Positions 9,257-18,451 of a stretch of DNA of 64,000 bases are shown piece after piece. The DNA is from Neptunicoccus sediminis. GTDB taxonomy: Bacteria > Pseudomonadota > Alphaproteobacteria > Rhodobacterales > Rhodobacteraceae. Position numbers and translations under genes: made by a program. The stretch spans positions 186,001 to 250,000 of the forward strand of contig NZ_MDVX01000002.1 of assembly GCF_001719615.1 (NCBI RefSeq), given 5' to 3'. The notes beneath the pieces were generated by a model that was not told the DNA's origin, made no database searches, and was given only the letters and a program-made list of their open reading frames with translations. Within the stretch, counting starts at the first letter, position 1, and every line of letters begins with the position of its first letter.

Positions 9257-9342
9257 GAAGGCGGACGGTTGAGCAACTGCTCTCGTTCTTCTTCACCTCC
9301 CTGTTGGACTAAAGGCCGAGCATCTGCTCGGCCTCTTTTTTT
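9257..9342 (+). ncRNA. Candidate small regulatory RNA with CCTCCC loop
   Basis: This is an intergenic transcript of about 86 nt predicted between lysR and purL. It contains a small hairpin (GAGC 9271-9274, GCTC 9279-9282) and then an unpaired pyrimidine-rich stretch with CCTCCC at 9296-9301. It ends in a strong intrinsic terminator. No reading frame fits it. A single-stranded CCTCC(C) able to pair with Shine-Dalgarno sequences is a known feature of alphaproteobacterial trans-acting sRNAs. The start is inferred from the promoter, and the exact family could not be assigned. The upstream part of this 349-bp gap (9124-9221) holds only two short inverted repeats, CTGTT/AACAG (9157-9171) and ATGCGT/ACGCAT (9174-9188). 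Confidence 0.55.
9314..9342 (+). terminator. Intrinsic terminator of the candidate sRNA
   Basis: The 8-bp GC-rich stem GGCCGAGC (9314-9321) and GCTCGGCC (9326-9333) with a 4-base loop is followed by TC and seven T. It is a textbook Rho-independent terminator lying 130 bases upstream of purL, so it ends a transcript that does not include purL. Confidence 0.85.
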
Positions 9343-9472
9343 GTCCGTCAGGTTTTTCCGCTTTTAGGGTAAAATCGTCGCAATATCCCCTGCGCAACAG
9401 TTTCGGGCCTTCCCCAATGGGGCGGCTTCCAGTAATACACCCGCAAATCCACGCGCATTGGGACAGCACATC

Positions 9473-11632
9473 ATGACCGATCCGGCAATCACCGAAAAAC
9501 TCATCAAAGATCACGGGCTCAATGCGGAAGAATACCAGCGTATTCTCGACCTGATCGGGCGTGAACCGACTTTTACCGAACTCGGCATCTTTTCGGCCAT
9601 GTGGAACGAGCATTGTTCCTACAAGTCGTCAAAAAAATGGCTGCGCACCCTGCCAACCGAAGGCCCGCAGGTAATCTGCGGTCCGGGTGAAAACGCCGGT
9701 ATCGTCGATATTGGCGACGGGCAATGTGTGGTGTTCAAAATGGAAAGCCACAACCACCCTTCCTACATCGAACCCTATCAGGGCGCGGCCACAGGCGTAG
9801 GCGGCATTCTGCGCGATGTGTTCACCATGGGCGCCCGCCCGATTGCGGCAATGAACTCCCTGTCCTTCGGAGAGATCACCCACCCGAAAACCAGATCGCT
9901 GGTGTCCGGCGTGGTTGAAGGTGTCGGCGGCTATGGCAACTGTTTCGGCGTGCCGACTGTGGGCGGCGAGTTGCGCTTTCACAAAGCCTATAACGGCAAC
10001 TGTCTGGTCAACGCTTTTGCCGCAGGTCTGGCCGATACGGATGCGATTTTCTACTCTGCCGCGTCAGGTGTAGGGATGCCTGTTGTCTATCTGGGCGCAA
10101 AAACCGGCCGTGACGGTGTGGGCGGCGCAACAATGGCCAGTGCGGAATTTGACGACACCATCGACGAAAAACGCCCCACGGTTCAGGTTGGCGACCCGTT
10201 CACCGAAAAGCGCCTGATGGAAGCAACGCTGGAGCTGATGCAGACCGGCGCCGTGATCTCCATTCAGGATATGGGCGCTGCGGGGCTGACCTGTTCGGCG
10301 GTTGAAATGGGCGACAAGGGCAATCTGGGTGTGCGTCTGAACCTTGAAGACGTGCCGATCCGCGAAGACAATATGACCGCCTATGAAATGATGCTGTCGG
10401 AATCTCAGGAACGCATGCTGATGGTTCTGAAACCCGAACTGGAAGCCGAGGCCAAGGCCGTATTCGACAAATGGGATCTGGATTTTGCCATTGTGGGCGA
10501 AACCATCGCAGAAGACCGCTTCCTGATCATGCACAACGGCGAGATCAAAGCCGACCTGCCGCTGAAGGCCCTGTCCGGCACAGCGCCGGAATATGACCGC
10601 CCTTGGGTGGAAACTCCGGCGGCGGCGGCAGTGGAAGAGATTCCCGCAGTCAATCCGATCGAAGCGCTGATGACGCTGGTATCCTCGCCCAACTACGCCT
10701 CCCGTGCGTGGGTGTATGAACAATACGACACGATGGTAATGGCCGACACGGTAAAACGCCCCGGATCGGATGCGGGTGTTGTGCGGGTTCACGGCACAGC
10801 AAAGGCGCTGGCCTTCACGTCTGATGTGACACCGCGCTATTGCAAGGCCAACCCCCATGAGGGCGGTAAACAGGCCGTGGCCGAAGCCTATCGCAACCTC
10901 TGTGCGACAGGGGCCAAGCCATTGGCCACAACCGATAACATGAACTTCGGCAACCCTGAAAAACCAGAGATCATGGGCCAGTTTGTCGGCTGTATCCACG
11001 GAATTGGCGAGGCCTGTAGCGCCCTTGATATGCCCATCGTTTCGGGCAACGTCAGCCTGTATAACGAGACCGATGGCGTTGGCATCCTGCCGACACCGAC
11101 CATTGGCGCTGTGGGTCTGCTGTCCTCTCTGGATGAACTGATCGGCACGCAGGCAGAGGACGGCGATGCGCTGGTCCTGATCGGTGATACCGAAGGCCAT
11201 CTGGGACAATCCGCACTGTTGAAAGAGGTGTTTGACCGTGAAGACGGCGATGCGCCCCATGTGGATCTGGACAAGGAACGGGCCGCTGGTGAATTTATCC
11301 GTGCCCTGCAATCCAAGGGTCTGATCACAGCGGCACACGACCTGTCTGATGGCGGTCTGGCGCTGGCCGTGGCGGATATGGCCTTTGCCTCTGATTGTGG
11401 CGTAACGGTAAGAGACGGCGACACCGGCTGGTTCTTTGGCGAAGATCAGGCCCGCTATCTGGTTGCAACAGGCAACGCAGATGCGGTGCTTGAGGCAGCC
11501 CGCGACGCCGGCGTGCCCGCCGAAACCATCGGCAGCTTCGGGGGCAATGACATAACTCTCGGGGACGGGTCCCTGCCCCTTTCCACCGCACGGGCCGCAT
11601 TTGCCGAGTGCTTGCCAAAGGTGTTCAGCTGA
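9473..11632 (+). CDS. purL: Phosphoribosylformylglycinamidine synthase subunit PurL
   Basis: 719 aa starting at [12 protein letters not shown] 15 bases upstream is also open but less likely. This is the small-type PurL, which makes formylglycinamidine ribonucleotide from FGAR and ATP with ammonia delivered by PurQ and PurS. Early motifs such as [11 protein letters not shown] and MESHNHPS are typical, and two AIRS-like repeats follow: an N-terminal half to about residue 360, and a second half beginning near the [15 protein letters not shown] segment. Length and motifs match alphaproteobacterial PurL. purQ and purS are not in the window. bolA and grxD follow on the same strand. Confidence 0.97.
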   Translation: MTDPAITEKLIKDHGLNAEEYQRILDLIGREPTFTELGIFSAMWNEHCSYKSSKKWLRTLPTEGPQVICGPGENAGIVDIGDGQCVVFKMESHNHPSYIEPYQGAATGVGGILRDVFTMGARPIAAMNSLSFGEITHPKTRSLVSGVVEGVGGYGNCFGVPTVGGELRFHKAYNGNCLVNAFAAGLADTDAIFYSAASGVGMPVVYLGAKTGRDGVGGATMASAEFDDTIDEKRPTVQVGDPFTEKRLMEATLELMQTGAVISIQDMGAAGLTCSAVEMGDKGNLGVRLNLEDVPIREDNMTAYEMMLSESQERMLMVLKPELEAEAKAVFDKWDLDFAIVGETIAEDRFLIMHNGEIKADLPLKALSGTAPEYDRPWVETPAAAAVEEIPAVNPIEALMTLVSSPNYASRAWVYEQYDTMVMADTVKRPGSDAGVVRVHGTAKALAFTSDVTPRYCKANPHEGGKQAVAEAYRNLCATGAKPLATTDNMNFGNPEKPEIMGQFVGCIHGIGEACSALDMPIVSGNVSLYNETDGVGILPTPTIGAVGLLSSLDELIGTQAEDGDALVLIGDTEGHLGQSALLKEVFDREDGDAPHVDLDKERAAGEFIRALQSKGLITAAHDLSDGGLALAVADMAFASDCGVTVRDGDTGWFFGEDQARYLVATGNADAVLEAARDAGVPAETIGSFGGNDITLGDGSLPLSTARAAFAECLPKVFS

Positions 11633-11687
11633 TCCACAAAGACGCCAAACCCTGTTAAACGGTAGAACGACACAAGAGGAACACGCC

Positions 11688-11924
11688 ATGCCCATGTCCG
11701 CCCCAGAAATCGAAAGCCTGCTGCGCGAAGCCTTTCCAACCGCCGACATCACTGTTCAGGGTGATGACGGTGTGCATATGGCTGCCAGTATTGTGGCCGA
11801 GGAATTCGCCGGTAAAAACCGTGTAGCACAGCAGCGCATGGTCTATGCCGCGCTGAAGGGCAAGATGGACGGCCCTTCCGGTGAATTGCACGCGCTGGCG
11901 TTGACCACCAAAGCCAAAGAATAA
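11688..11924 (+). CDS. BolA family protein
   Basis: 78 aa starting at MPMSAPEI behind an AAGAGGA ribosome site. The upstream frame is open but unsupported. The class II KH-like BolA fold is recognisable from DGVHMAASIVAEEF and the conserved RVAQQRMVYAAL helix. BolA proteins of this short (BolA2/IbaG-like) type bind a [2Fe-2S] cluster together with a CGFS monothiol glutaredoxin, and that partner is encoded 113 bases downstream. A role in iron-sulfur trafficking or iron sensing is therefore likely. Confidence 0.9.
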   Translation: MPMSAPEIESLLREAFPTADITVQGDDGVHMAASIVAEEFAGKNRVAQQRMVYAALKGKMDGPSGELHALALTTKAKE

Positions 11925-12037
11925 GCGCGCCTGCGCCCTTATGTGGCACAGTTGTGAACCGCCCGTGCCATTGTAATTCGCCAATCCACTGATATATGGT
12001 CTGGCAAACGCGGCACTCCGCAGCAAGGATACTTAGA

Positions 12038-12400
12038 ATGACCGACACCAACGCACAAATTCAGGAAACCGTGGACAACAACGACGTGGTTCTGTTCATG
12101 AAGGGCACGGCCTCTATGCCACAATGCGGGTTTTCCTCGCGCGTGGCTGGCGTGCTGAACTACATGGGCGTCAAATTTGCCGATGTGAACGTATTGGCTG
12201 ACGATGCAATCCGTCAGGGCATCAAGGATTTCTCCGACTGGCCAACGATCCCCCAACTTTACGTCAAGGGAGAGTTCGTGGGCGGCTGTGACATCATCAC
12301 TGAAATGACCCTTTCCGGAGAGCTGGACACGTTGTTCGATGAAAACGGCGTGGCCTATGACAAAGACGCAGCCGCCAAGATCCGCGAAGCCAACGGCTGA
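12038..12400 (+). CDS. grxD: Monothiol glutaredoxin, CGFS type
   Basis: 120 aa starting at MTDTNAQI. The CGFS active site is at residues 30-33 (MPQCGFSSR), with the downstream glutathione-binding [19 protein letters not shown] segment of Grx4/GrxD proteins. These carry a glutathione-ligated [2Fe-2S] cluster and form heterodimers with BolA. The adjacent bolA gene supports this. A strong terminator follows 40 bases after the stop. Confidence 0.95.
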   Translation: MTDTNAQIQETVDNNDVVLFMKGTASMPQCGFSSRVAGVLNYMGVKFADVNVLADDAIRQGIKDFSDWPTIPQLYVKGEFVGGCDIITEMTLSGELDTLFDENGVAYDKDAAAKIREANG

Positions 12401-12440
12401 TCCGGCTGGCGCTGCGCACGGCCACCAGATACAAAAAAAA

Positions 12441-12472
12441 CGCCGGAAGAGTTTTCTTCCGGCGTTTTTTTT
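12441..12472. terminator. Bidirectional intrinsic terminator
   Basis: Perfect 10-bp stem CGCCGGAAGA (12441-12450) and TCTTCCGGCG (12455-12464) with a GTTT loop. It is preceded by eight A and followed by eight T, so it can end both the plus-strand purL-bolA-grxD transcript and the minus-strand coiled-coil genes. Confidence 0.92.
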
Positions 12473-12504
12473 ATTTTTGTAATAGTGCGTAATGAGTCTG
12501 CGGA

Positions 12505-13149
12505 TCAGTCCTGCTTTTGCAGACGTTCCGCCGCTTCTTCCATGCGTTTCACCATCGCCTGCATTACAGACACGGCAGAGTCTTTGGCGGCGCGGGCCTC
12601 TTCTACTTTGGCTTCGGCGTCATCGGCACGTTTGCCAGCGTCATCCGCCTTGGACTGAAGCTCCTCCAGTTTCGCTTCGGCCTCTTTCGCGCGTTCCTCT
12701 GCGGCATCCCGCGCGGCTTTCAGTTCCACAAGCACAGCTTCGGCCGCTTCCCGTTCCGCCTTGGCGTTCTCGGCTTCGGACCCCGCAGAATGGGTCTTGG
12801 ACTGTAGCTCTGCCACGGCTGCGCGCATTTCCGCCAGTTCGGCCTGCGCCGCACTCAGCTGTGCTTCGGTTTTGCGGGCCCGCTTCAGAACCGCTTCGTC
12901 CTCGGCAGAAAGCTGCACTTGCGCGGCGGGTGCCTGTTTAAGCTGGTCCTCAAGGCTGGCGGTCTTATCCGCGAGCATCAGCCCCGACATCAGCAGCATC
13001 CGTGTTTCGGGCATCCGGCCAAGCGCTTCATTCAAGGCGCTGGCTTCATTGTCCAGCAGCAGAGCGGCGGATTGCAGGAAATGCTCCTCTCCGTCGCGAC
13101 AGGCAACTTCAAATTCCCGTCCGCCGATGGATATTCTTACTTCAGCCAT
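12505..13149 (-). CDS. ZapA-like cell division protein with long coiled-coil extension
   Basis: 214 aa. The first about 65 residues (MAEVRISIGGREFEV, then SAALLLDNEASALNEA) match ZapA, the FtsZ-bundling factor. The remaining about 145 residues are a charged Ala/Glu/Lys-rich coiled coil, so the protein is about twice the usual ZapA length. It probably promotes Z-ring cohesion at midcell. It lies 1 base downstream of another coiled-coil gene in the same direction. The extension is the unusual part. Confidence 0.75.
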   Translation of the reverse strand: MAEVRISIGGREFEVACRDGEEHFLQSAALLLDNEASALNEALGRMPETRMLLMSGLMLADKTASLEDQLKQAPAAQVQLSAEDEAVLKRARKTEAQLSAAQAELAEMRAAVAELQSKTHSAGSEAENAKAEREAAEAVLVELKAARDAAEERAKEAEAKLEELQSKADDAGKRADDAEAKVEEARAAKDSAVSVMQAMVKRMEEAAERLQKQD

Positions 13150-13150
13150 A

Positions 13151-13648
13151 TTAATTGCCCTCCACGAGAGGCGTCATACGGGCAAGGATCCCGTTTACTT
13201 CTTCAAGGTCCACGTCGCGCTGTTCCTTGATCTGGTTGATCTCTGCCTCAAGCGAGGCATTGATCAGATCCACATCGCCAACATGCGCTTCGTTCTGTTT
13301 GCGCAAGCCGCTGTTCAGCTTTTTGAGGTGTTTGTTATACTGGCGCGCCTTGGTGAGATTGTTCTCATTTGTGGCCCGCGCCTTGTCGAGCGTGTCGATC
13401 TGTTTGACCAGCGCGACACGCTGGTTCTCGGCCTTTTCAAGTGCGGCTTTGCGTTCCGCTTCGACCTCGTCGATCCGCGCCTTGGCCTCATCAAGCGCAT
13501 CCTGCGCGGTGGTAAGTTCTTCTTTCAGACGTTCGATCGTGGCAGCCTGTTCTTCAAGCTTTCCCGCATCTGCGCTGTTATCGGCGGCATCCTCGAAAAC
13601 CGCCAGCGCCGCATCAAAACGCGCCTGAATCTTAGGAAATTGTGTCAT
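13151..13648 (-). CDS. Coiled-coil protein upstream of zapA-like gene
   Basis: 165 aa, starting at MTQFPKIQ (a second ATG one codon earlier is equally possible) with AGGTGA just upstream. After about 45 residues it is a near-continuous predicted coiled coil (KLEEQAATIERLKEEL onward). It has no signal peptide or membrane segment. I do not recognise a named family. It is separated from the ZapA-like gene by a single base, which implies co-translation and a shared role, possibly in division or cell shape. Divergent from tkt. Confidence 0.7.
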   Translation of the reverse strand: MTQFPKIQARFDAALAVFEDAADNSADAGKLEEQAATIERLKEELTTAQDALDEAKARIDEVEAERKAALEKAENQRVALVKQIDTLDKARATNENNLTKARQYNKHLKKLNSGLRKQNEAHVGDVDLINASLEAEINQIKEQRDVDLEEVNGILARMTPLVEGN

Positions 13649-13782
13649 CATTTCACCTACTGCTCGTGTCTGACAGCCTATCAACTGCTCGCGAATCATT
13701 TTTATGGGGCCATTATGACCATTTTCCTAGTGGAAAAACAATTCGCTGCGCAAGAAAGCTGATGTAAACACCTTTCAATCGC

Positions 13783-13810
13783 TTGACCAACCATACGGAG
13801 TTGCTATCAC
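13783..13810 (+). promoter_or_regulatory. Predicted promoter of tkt
   Basis: TTGACC (13783-13788) and TATCAC (13805-13810) with a 16-bp spacer, 47 bases upstream of the tkt start codon. It resembles the Rhodobacterales housekeeping consensus. Confidence 0.35.
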
Positions 13811-13856
13811 AGGGCAACAATTCCCCAAGCGCATCCCCCCGAAGAAAGGGCCTTTC

Positions 13857-15875
13857 GTGGACATTTCAGAGCTTAAAACCAACCATCCTGACCATTGGAA
13901 AAAAGCCGCAGCCTTGCGCATTCTGGCCGCCGACGCTGTGCATGCCGCCGCCTCGGGGCATCAGGGCATGCCAATCGGTATGGCCGATGTGGCCACTGTG
14001 CTTTTTGAGAAACACCTGAAGTTTGATGCCGCCAATCCTGACTGGCCGGATCGGGACCGTTTCATCCTTTCTGCCGGTCACGGTTCCATGCTGCTGTACG
14101 GTCTGCTGCATCTGACAGGTTATGAAGACATGACGATGGACCAGATCCGCAACTTCCGCCAATGGGGTGCGAAAACGGCGGGGCATCCGGAATACGGCCA
14201 CGCCAAAGGGATCGAAACCACCACAGGGCCGCTGGGTCAGGGTATTGCCACGGCTGTTGGTATGGCCATGGCCGAACAATCCATGGTGGCGCGGTTCAAC
14301 AAATCCGTTGTGGACCATTACACCTATGTCATCGCAGGCGACGGCTGCCTGATGGAAGGCGTCAGCCACGAAGCTATCGGCCTTGCGGGGAAACAGAAGC
14401 TCGGCAAGCTGATTGTGCTGTGGGATGACAACAATATCTCTATCGACGGCAAGATCGAACTTTCCGACCTGACCGACCAGAAGAAGCGGTTCAAGGCTGC
14501 GGGTTGGTCGGTCTATGAATGTGACGGCCACAATCCCGATGAAATCGATGCGGCCCTGACTGCGGCGAAGAAATCCAACACGCCGTCCATGATCGCCTGC
14601 AAAACCACCATCGCTGTTGGCGTTGAGGGCGTTCAGGACACGAACAAGGGCCACGGCTATGCCATCAAGGACGCGCAACTGGAACAGATGCGTGAATTCT
14701 ATGACTGGCCCTACCCTGCCTTTGAAATCCCCGCCGACATCAAATCTGCATGGGAAGCCATCGGTTCGCGCGGCAGCGAAGAATTTAGCGCCTGGAACGA
14801 ACGTCTGACAGAAATGTCCGACAACCGTCAGGCCGAATTCAACCGCGTGATCAGCGGCACACCGCACAAGCGTCTGTCTGCCGTCATCAAACAGCTGAAA
14901 CGTCAGGTGTCCGAAGAGCAGCCGAAAAAGGCGACACGGGCCTCCAGCCAGATGGCTCTGGAAGTGATCAACCCGATCATGAAAGAAACCATTGGTGGCT
15001 CTGCCGATCTGACCGGATCGAACAACACCCTGACCGACGGGCTTGGCTGGTTTGAGCCGGGCAACCGCAAGGGCCGCCACGTGGCCTATGGTATCCGCGA
15101 ACACGGAATGGCGGCTGCGATGAACGGCATGGCGCTGCACGGTGGTGTACGCCCCTACGGTGGTACATTCATGTGCTTTACCGACTATGCCCGCCCTGCC
15201 ATGCGCCTTGCCGCACTGATGGGTGTGCCCACGGTCTTTGTGATGACCCATGACAGTATCGGTCTGGGCGAAGATGGCCCGACCCACCAGCCGATCGAGC
15301 ATCTGGCGATTTCTCGTGCGACCCCGAACACATGGGTGTTCCGCCCTGCGGATACGGTGGAAACGGCCGAAGCTTGGGAACTGGCGATGTCCTCCCAGTC
15401 CACCCCGTCCGTTCTGTCGCTGACCCGTCAGGGCGTGCGCACGGTGCGCACCAAACACACCAACAAGAACATGACCGCCCAAGGCGCCTATGTTCTGGCC
15501 GAAGCCAAGGGCAAGCGTCAGGCAATCCTGCTCGCCACAGGTTCAGAGGTAGAGATCGCACTGGACGCCCGCGACAAACTTCAGGCCGTTGGGATTGGCA
15601 CACGGGTTGTGTCCATGCCTTGCTGGGAACTGTTTGAGGCACAGGATGAATCCTACCGCCGCAAGGTTCTGCCAGCCGGTCCTGTACGTGTCGGGATCGA
15701 GGCCGCCGCCCGCTTTGGCTGGGACAAATGGCTGACCGGCGAACGGGGTAAGGCGAATAAGGCGGATTTTGTCGGGATGGAGGGCTTTGGTGCCTCTGCC
15801 CCCGCAGAAGAGCTTTACGCCAACTTCGGCATCACCGCCGATGCGTTGGCCGAGAAGGTCAAGAACCTGCTTTAA
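13857..15875 (+). CDS. tkt: Transketolase
   Basis: 672 aa from a GTG start with GAAAGGG six bases upstream. It transfers two-carbon ketol units between sugar phosphates in the pentose phosphate and Calvin cycles, using thiamine diphosphate. Visible motifs are ASGHQGMP (early substrate loop), [10 protein letters not shown], the ThDP signature [13 protein letters not shown]...NN, GIREHGM with the catalytic Glu, and [16 protein letters not shown]. Full length. It lies upstream of gap-pgk-fda, but a stem-loop and tandem palindromes separate it from gap, so it probably forms its own unit. Confidence 0.97.
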   Translation: MDISELKTNHPDHWKKAAALRILAADAVHAAASGHQGMPIGMADVATVLFEKHLKFDAANPDWPDRDRFILSAGHGSMLLYGLLHLTGYEDMTMDQIRNFRQWGAKTAGHPEYGHAKGIETTTGPLGQGIATAVGMAMAEQSMVARFNKSVVDHYTYVIAGDGCLMEGVSHEAIGLAGKQKLGKLIVLWDDNNISIDGKIELSDLTDQKKRFKAAGWSVYECDGHNPDEIDAALTAAKKSNTPSMIACKTTIAVGVEGVQDTNKGHGYAIKDAQLEQMREFYDWPYPAFEIPADIKSAWEAIGSRGSEEFSAWNERLTEMSDNRQAEFNRVISGTPHKRLSAVIKQLKRQVSEEQPKKATRASSQMALEVINPIMKETIGGSADLTGSNNTLTDGLGWFEPGNRKGRHVAYGIREHGMAAAMNGMALHGGVRPYGGTFMCFTDYARPAMRLAALMGVPTVFVMTHDSIGLGEDGPTHQPIEHLAISRATPNTWVFRPADTVETAEAWELAMSSQSTPSVLSLTRQGVRTVRTKHTNKNMTAQGAYVLAEAKGKRQAILLATGSEVEIALDARDKLQAVGIGTRVVSMPCWELFEAQDESYRRKVLPAGPVRVGIEAAARFGWDKWLTGERGKANKADFVGMEGFGASAPAEELYANFGITADALAEKVKNLL

Positions 15876-15903
15876 CGTTAACATCGGACTTTAACGTTAA
15901 CAT
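15870..15903. promoter_or_regulatory. Tandem palindromic operators upstream of gap
   Basis: Two identical 15-bp copies of CTTTAACGTTAACAT start at 15870 and 15889, a 19-bp period. Each contains the perfect 10-bp palindrome TTAACGTTAA with the central CG typical of LacI-family operators. The first copy overlaps the tkt stop codon. Both are 116-150 bases upstream of gap. In Rhodobacter the LacI-type regulator CceR controls central carbon genes, so a CceR-like protein is a candidate. That link is inference. Confidence 0.6.
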
Positions 15904-15915
15904 AGCTCCTAACTG

Positions 15916-15945
15916 TGACGCCCGAAGGTTCCCTTTCGGGCGTCA
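15916..15945 (+). terminator. Stem-loop after tkt
   Basis: Perfect 11-bp stem TGACGCCCGAA (15916-15926) and TTCGGGCGTCA (15935-15945) with an 8-base loop. No T-run follows, so it may be a weak terminator or a processing/stability element rather than a strong intrinsic terminator. Confidence 0.5.
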
Positions 15946-16019
15946 AGCGTTTACGCGGTTCGTAATGAGTGGTGGGCCATTCCGCACACCGCATCTTTTT
16001 CGCACTTTAGGAGAATACC

Positions 16020-17021
16020 ATGGCTGTCAAAGTTGCCATCAACGGATTTGGCCGTATCGGTCGTTGCACATTGGCCCATATCATTGAAAGCGGACGGGAC
16101 GACATCGAGGTTGTTGCCATCAACGCAACCGGACCTCTGGAAACCACGGCGCATCTTTTGAAATATGACAGCATCCACGGCCGTTTCCCCGGTGACATCA
16201 CATTGGGCGAAGGCACGATGAACGTGGGCCGCGGCGACATGCGGATGTTCTCGACCTATGACCCTGAAGAGCTGGACTGGTCCGGTGTTGATGTTGTTCT
16301 GGAATGCACCGGCAAATTCAACAACAAAGGTGCCTCCGAAGTGCATCTGAAACAGGGTGCGAAACGGGTTCTGAACTCTGCCCCTGCGAAAATGGCCGAC
16401 AAGACCATCGTTTACGGTGTGAACCATAACGAACTGACATCACAGGATCTGATCGTGTCTAATGCGTCCTGTACCACCAACTGTCTGGCCCCGATTGCCA
16501 AAGTCCTGAATGATGCGATTGGTATCGACAAAGGCTTTATGACCACAATCCACAGCTACACCGGCGACCAGCCGACACTGGACCGCCGCCACAAGGATCT
16601 CTACCGCGCCCGTGCTGCGGCCATGTCCCTGATCCCAACCACCACAGGTGCTGCCAAAGCGGTGGGTCTGGTGCTGCCGGAACTGGAAGGAAAACTGGAC
16701 GGTTCCGCGATCCGCGTGCCGACTCCGAATGTCTCTGCTGTGGATTTGAAATTCATCCCCGTCCGCGACACCTCGGTAGAAGAAGTTAACGCCGCGATGA
16801 AGGCCGCTGCCGAAGGTCCGATGAAGGGCATTTTGGAGTATGGCGACGAACCGACTGTTTCCATTGACTATAACCACAACACCCATTCCTCTAACTTTGC
16901 GTCGCTGCAAACCACTGTGATGGGCGGAAATCTTGTGCGCGTGCTGTCCTGGTACGATAACGAGTGGGGTTTCTCTTGCCGTATGGCCGACACGGCTGTA
17001 GCAATGGGCAAACTTATTTGA
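16020..17021 (+). CDS. gap: Type I glyceraldehyde-3-phosphate dehydrogenase
   Basis: 333 aa with an AGGAG ribosome site. It interconverts glyceraldehyde 3-phosphate and 1,3-bisphosphoglycerate. The Rossmann motif is NGFGRIGR, the catalytic Cys151 lies in SNASCTTNCLAP, and the C-terminal end SWYDNEWG is typical. After beta-strand 2 it reads INATGP where NAD-specific enzymes have IND. Loss of that Asp is known in NADP-using GapB-type enzymes, so dual or NADP use is inferred. It probably forms an operon with the 47-aa gene, pgk and fda. Confidence 0.97.
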   Translation: MAVKVAINGFGRIGRCTLAHIIESGRDDIEVVAINATGPLETTAHLLKYDSIHGRFPGDITLGEGTMNVGRGDMRMFSTYDPEELDWSGVDVVLECTGKFNNKGASEVHLKQGAKRVLNSAPAKMADKTIVYGVNHNELTSQDLIVSNASCTTNCLAPIAKVLNDAIGIDKGFMTTIHSYTGDQPTLDRRHKDLYRARAAAMSLIPTTTGAAKAVGLVLPELEGKLDGSAIRVPTPNVSAVDLKFIPVRDTSVEEVNAAMKAAAEGPMKGILEYGDEPTVSIDYNHNTHSSNFASLQTTVMGGNLVRVLSWYDNEWGFSCRMADTAVAMGKLI

Positions 17022-17061
17022 CGGGCCGCGCTGCCCGTTTTCCCAACGGGCGGCCGCAACC

Positions 17062-17205
17062 ATGAATAACACTGTAGCGATGACTTTGGGCCTGTGCCTC
17101 GTGGCACTGGTGGTGATAGATATCCAGTTCAACGATGCCGAGTATCTCATCCTTTGGGGGCGGGAATTGCTGCGGCTCATCGACTGGATAGCTTTTTGGC
17201 GATAG
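17062..17205 (+). CDS. Small membrane protein between gap and pgk
   Basis: 47 aa starting at MNNTVAMT and ending AFWR. Residues about 4-20 are a hydrophobic segment ([16 protein letters not shown]). The rest is an amphipathic helix with [14 protein letters not shown], so it is probably a single-pass inner-membrane protein. It lies 40 bases after gap and 8 bases before pgk on the same strand, with codon use like its neighbours. I have the impression that related short proteins occur in this slot in other Rhodobacterales, but could not check. Function unknown. Confidence 0.65.
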   Translation: MNNTVAMTLGLCLVALVVIDIQFNDAEYLILWGRELLRLIDWIAFWR

Positions 17206-17213
17206 GAAACCGT

Positions 17214-18413
17214 ATGACCTGGAAAACGCTCGACGCATTTGATCTTACCGGAAAGCGGGTGCTGACCCGTGTGGACATCAACGTCCCTATGGCAGACGGC
17301 AAAGTCACTGATGCCACCCGGATCGAACGTATCGTCCCGACGGTCAAGGAAATCAGCGAAAAAGGCGGGCGTGTGGTGCTGCTGGCCCATTTCGGTCGTC
17401 CCAAGGGCCAGACTGTGCCGGAAATGTCGCTGGTGCATCTGATCCCTGCCCTGTCAGAGCATTTCGGCCAGACCGTGCAGTTCACCCATGACGACACCTA
17501 TGAGAGCGTTGTGGCCCAGACCAAGACCCTGAACAACGGCGATATTCTTCTGGTGGAAAACACCCGTTTCTATCCCGGTGAAACCGCCAATGATCCCGAA
17601 TTTGCCGCGAAAATGGCGGCGTTCGGGGATATTTACTGTAATGACGCGTTTTCAGCGGCCCACCGTGCCCATGCTTCAACCGCAGGGGTTGTGGCCCATC
17701 TGCCTGCCTGTGCGGGCCGTTTGATGCAGGCCGAACTGGAAGCGCTGGAAAAAGCACTTTCCACCCCGACCCATCCGGTTGTGGCGGTCGTCGGCGGCGC
17801 GAAGGTTTCCACTAAACTGGACCTTTTGGGCAATCTCATCCCGAAAGTGGACCAGATCATTATCGGCGGCGGCATGGCGAATACGTTTCTGGCAGCCCAA
17901 GGCGTGAACGTGGGTAAATCCCTGTGCGAGCATGATCTGCTGGACACGGCGCGCAAGATCATGACCAAAGCCAAAGACGGCAACTGCGAGCTGGTTCTGC
18001 CCGTGGACGCTGTTACCGCATCAGAGTTCAAAGCCGGTGCTGATGCCCATACCTGCGATGCGGATGCCTGTCCTGCGGACCAGATGATCCTTGACGCCGG
18101 ACCGAAATCCATTGCGCGGATCAAATCCGTGCTGGACGCTGCCAAAACGCTGGTCTGGAACGGACCGCTTGGCGCGTTTGAAATCCCGCCATTCAACACC
18201 GGAACCGATGCCGCTGCGCTGCATGCCGCAAGCCTGTCCAAAGCCGGACGGCTTGTTTCGGTTGCAGGGGGCGGTGACACGGTGGCCGCGCTGAACACCA
18301 GTGGTGCTGCGGATGATTTCAGCTATATTTCCACCGCCGGTGGCGCCTTCCTTGAATGGCTCGAAGGCAAAACCCTGCCCGGCGTAGCGGCACTTGAATC
18401 CGCGAACGATTGA
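17214..18413 (+). CDS. pgk: Phosphoglycerate kinase
   Basis: 399 aa starting at MTWKTLDA behind an AGGAAA site. The upstream frame overlaps the 47-aa gene and is not used. It transfers phosphate between 1,3-bisphosphoglycerate and ADP. Typical segments are [27 protein letters not shown] and the nucleotide-binding GGGDTVAAL. An insertion with Cys-Asp residues ([11 protein letters not shown]) is usual for alphaproteobacterial Pgk. fda follows after 38 bases with no terminator. Confidence 0.97.
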   Translation: MTWKTLDAFDLTGKRVLTRVDINVPMADGKVTDATRIERIVPTVKEISEKGGRVVLLAHFGRPKGQTVPEMSLVHLIPALSEHFGQTVQFTHDDTYESVVAQTKTLNNGDILLVENTRFYPGETANDPEFAAKMAAFGDIYCNDAFSAAHRAHASTAGVVAHLPACAGRLMQAELEALEKALSTPTHPVVAVVGGAKVSTKLDLLGNLIPKVDQIIIGGGMANTFLAAQGVNVGKSLCEHDLLDTARKIMTKAKDGNCELVLPVDAVTASEFKAGADAHTCDADACPADQMILDAGPKSIARIKSVLDAAKTLVWNGPLGAFEIPPFNTGTDAAALHAASLSKAGRLVSVAGGGDTVAALNTSGAADDFSYISTAGGAFLEWLEGKTLPGVAALESAND

Positions 18414-18451
18414 TACAAAACAACAAAACGACCAACAGAACGGACCCAGAC

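Noticed and set aside
10064-11752. 562-codon antisense frame opposite purL
   Set aside because: Same mirror effect: cysteine- and histidine-rich, no motif, no ribosome site, and purL is certain.
13866-15482. 538-codon antisense frame opposite tkt
   Set aside because: Mirror of a certain gene with implausible composition.
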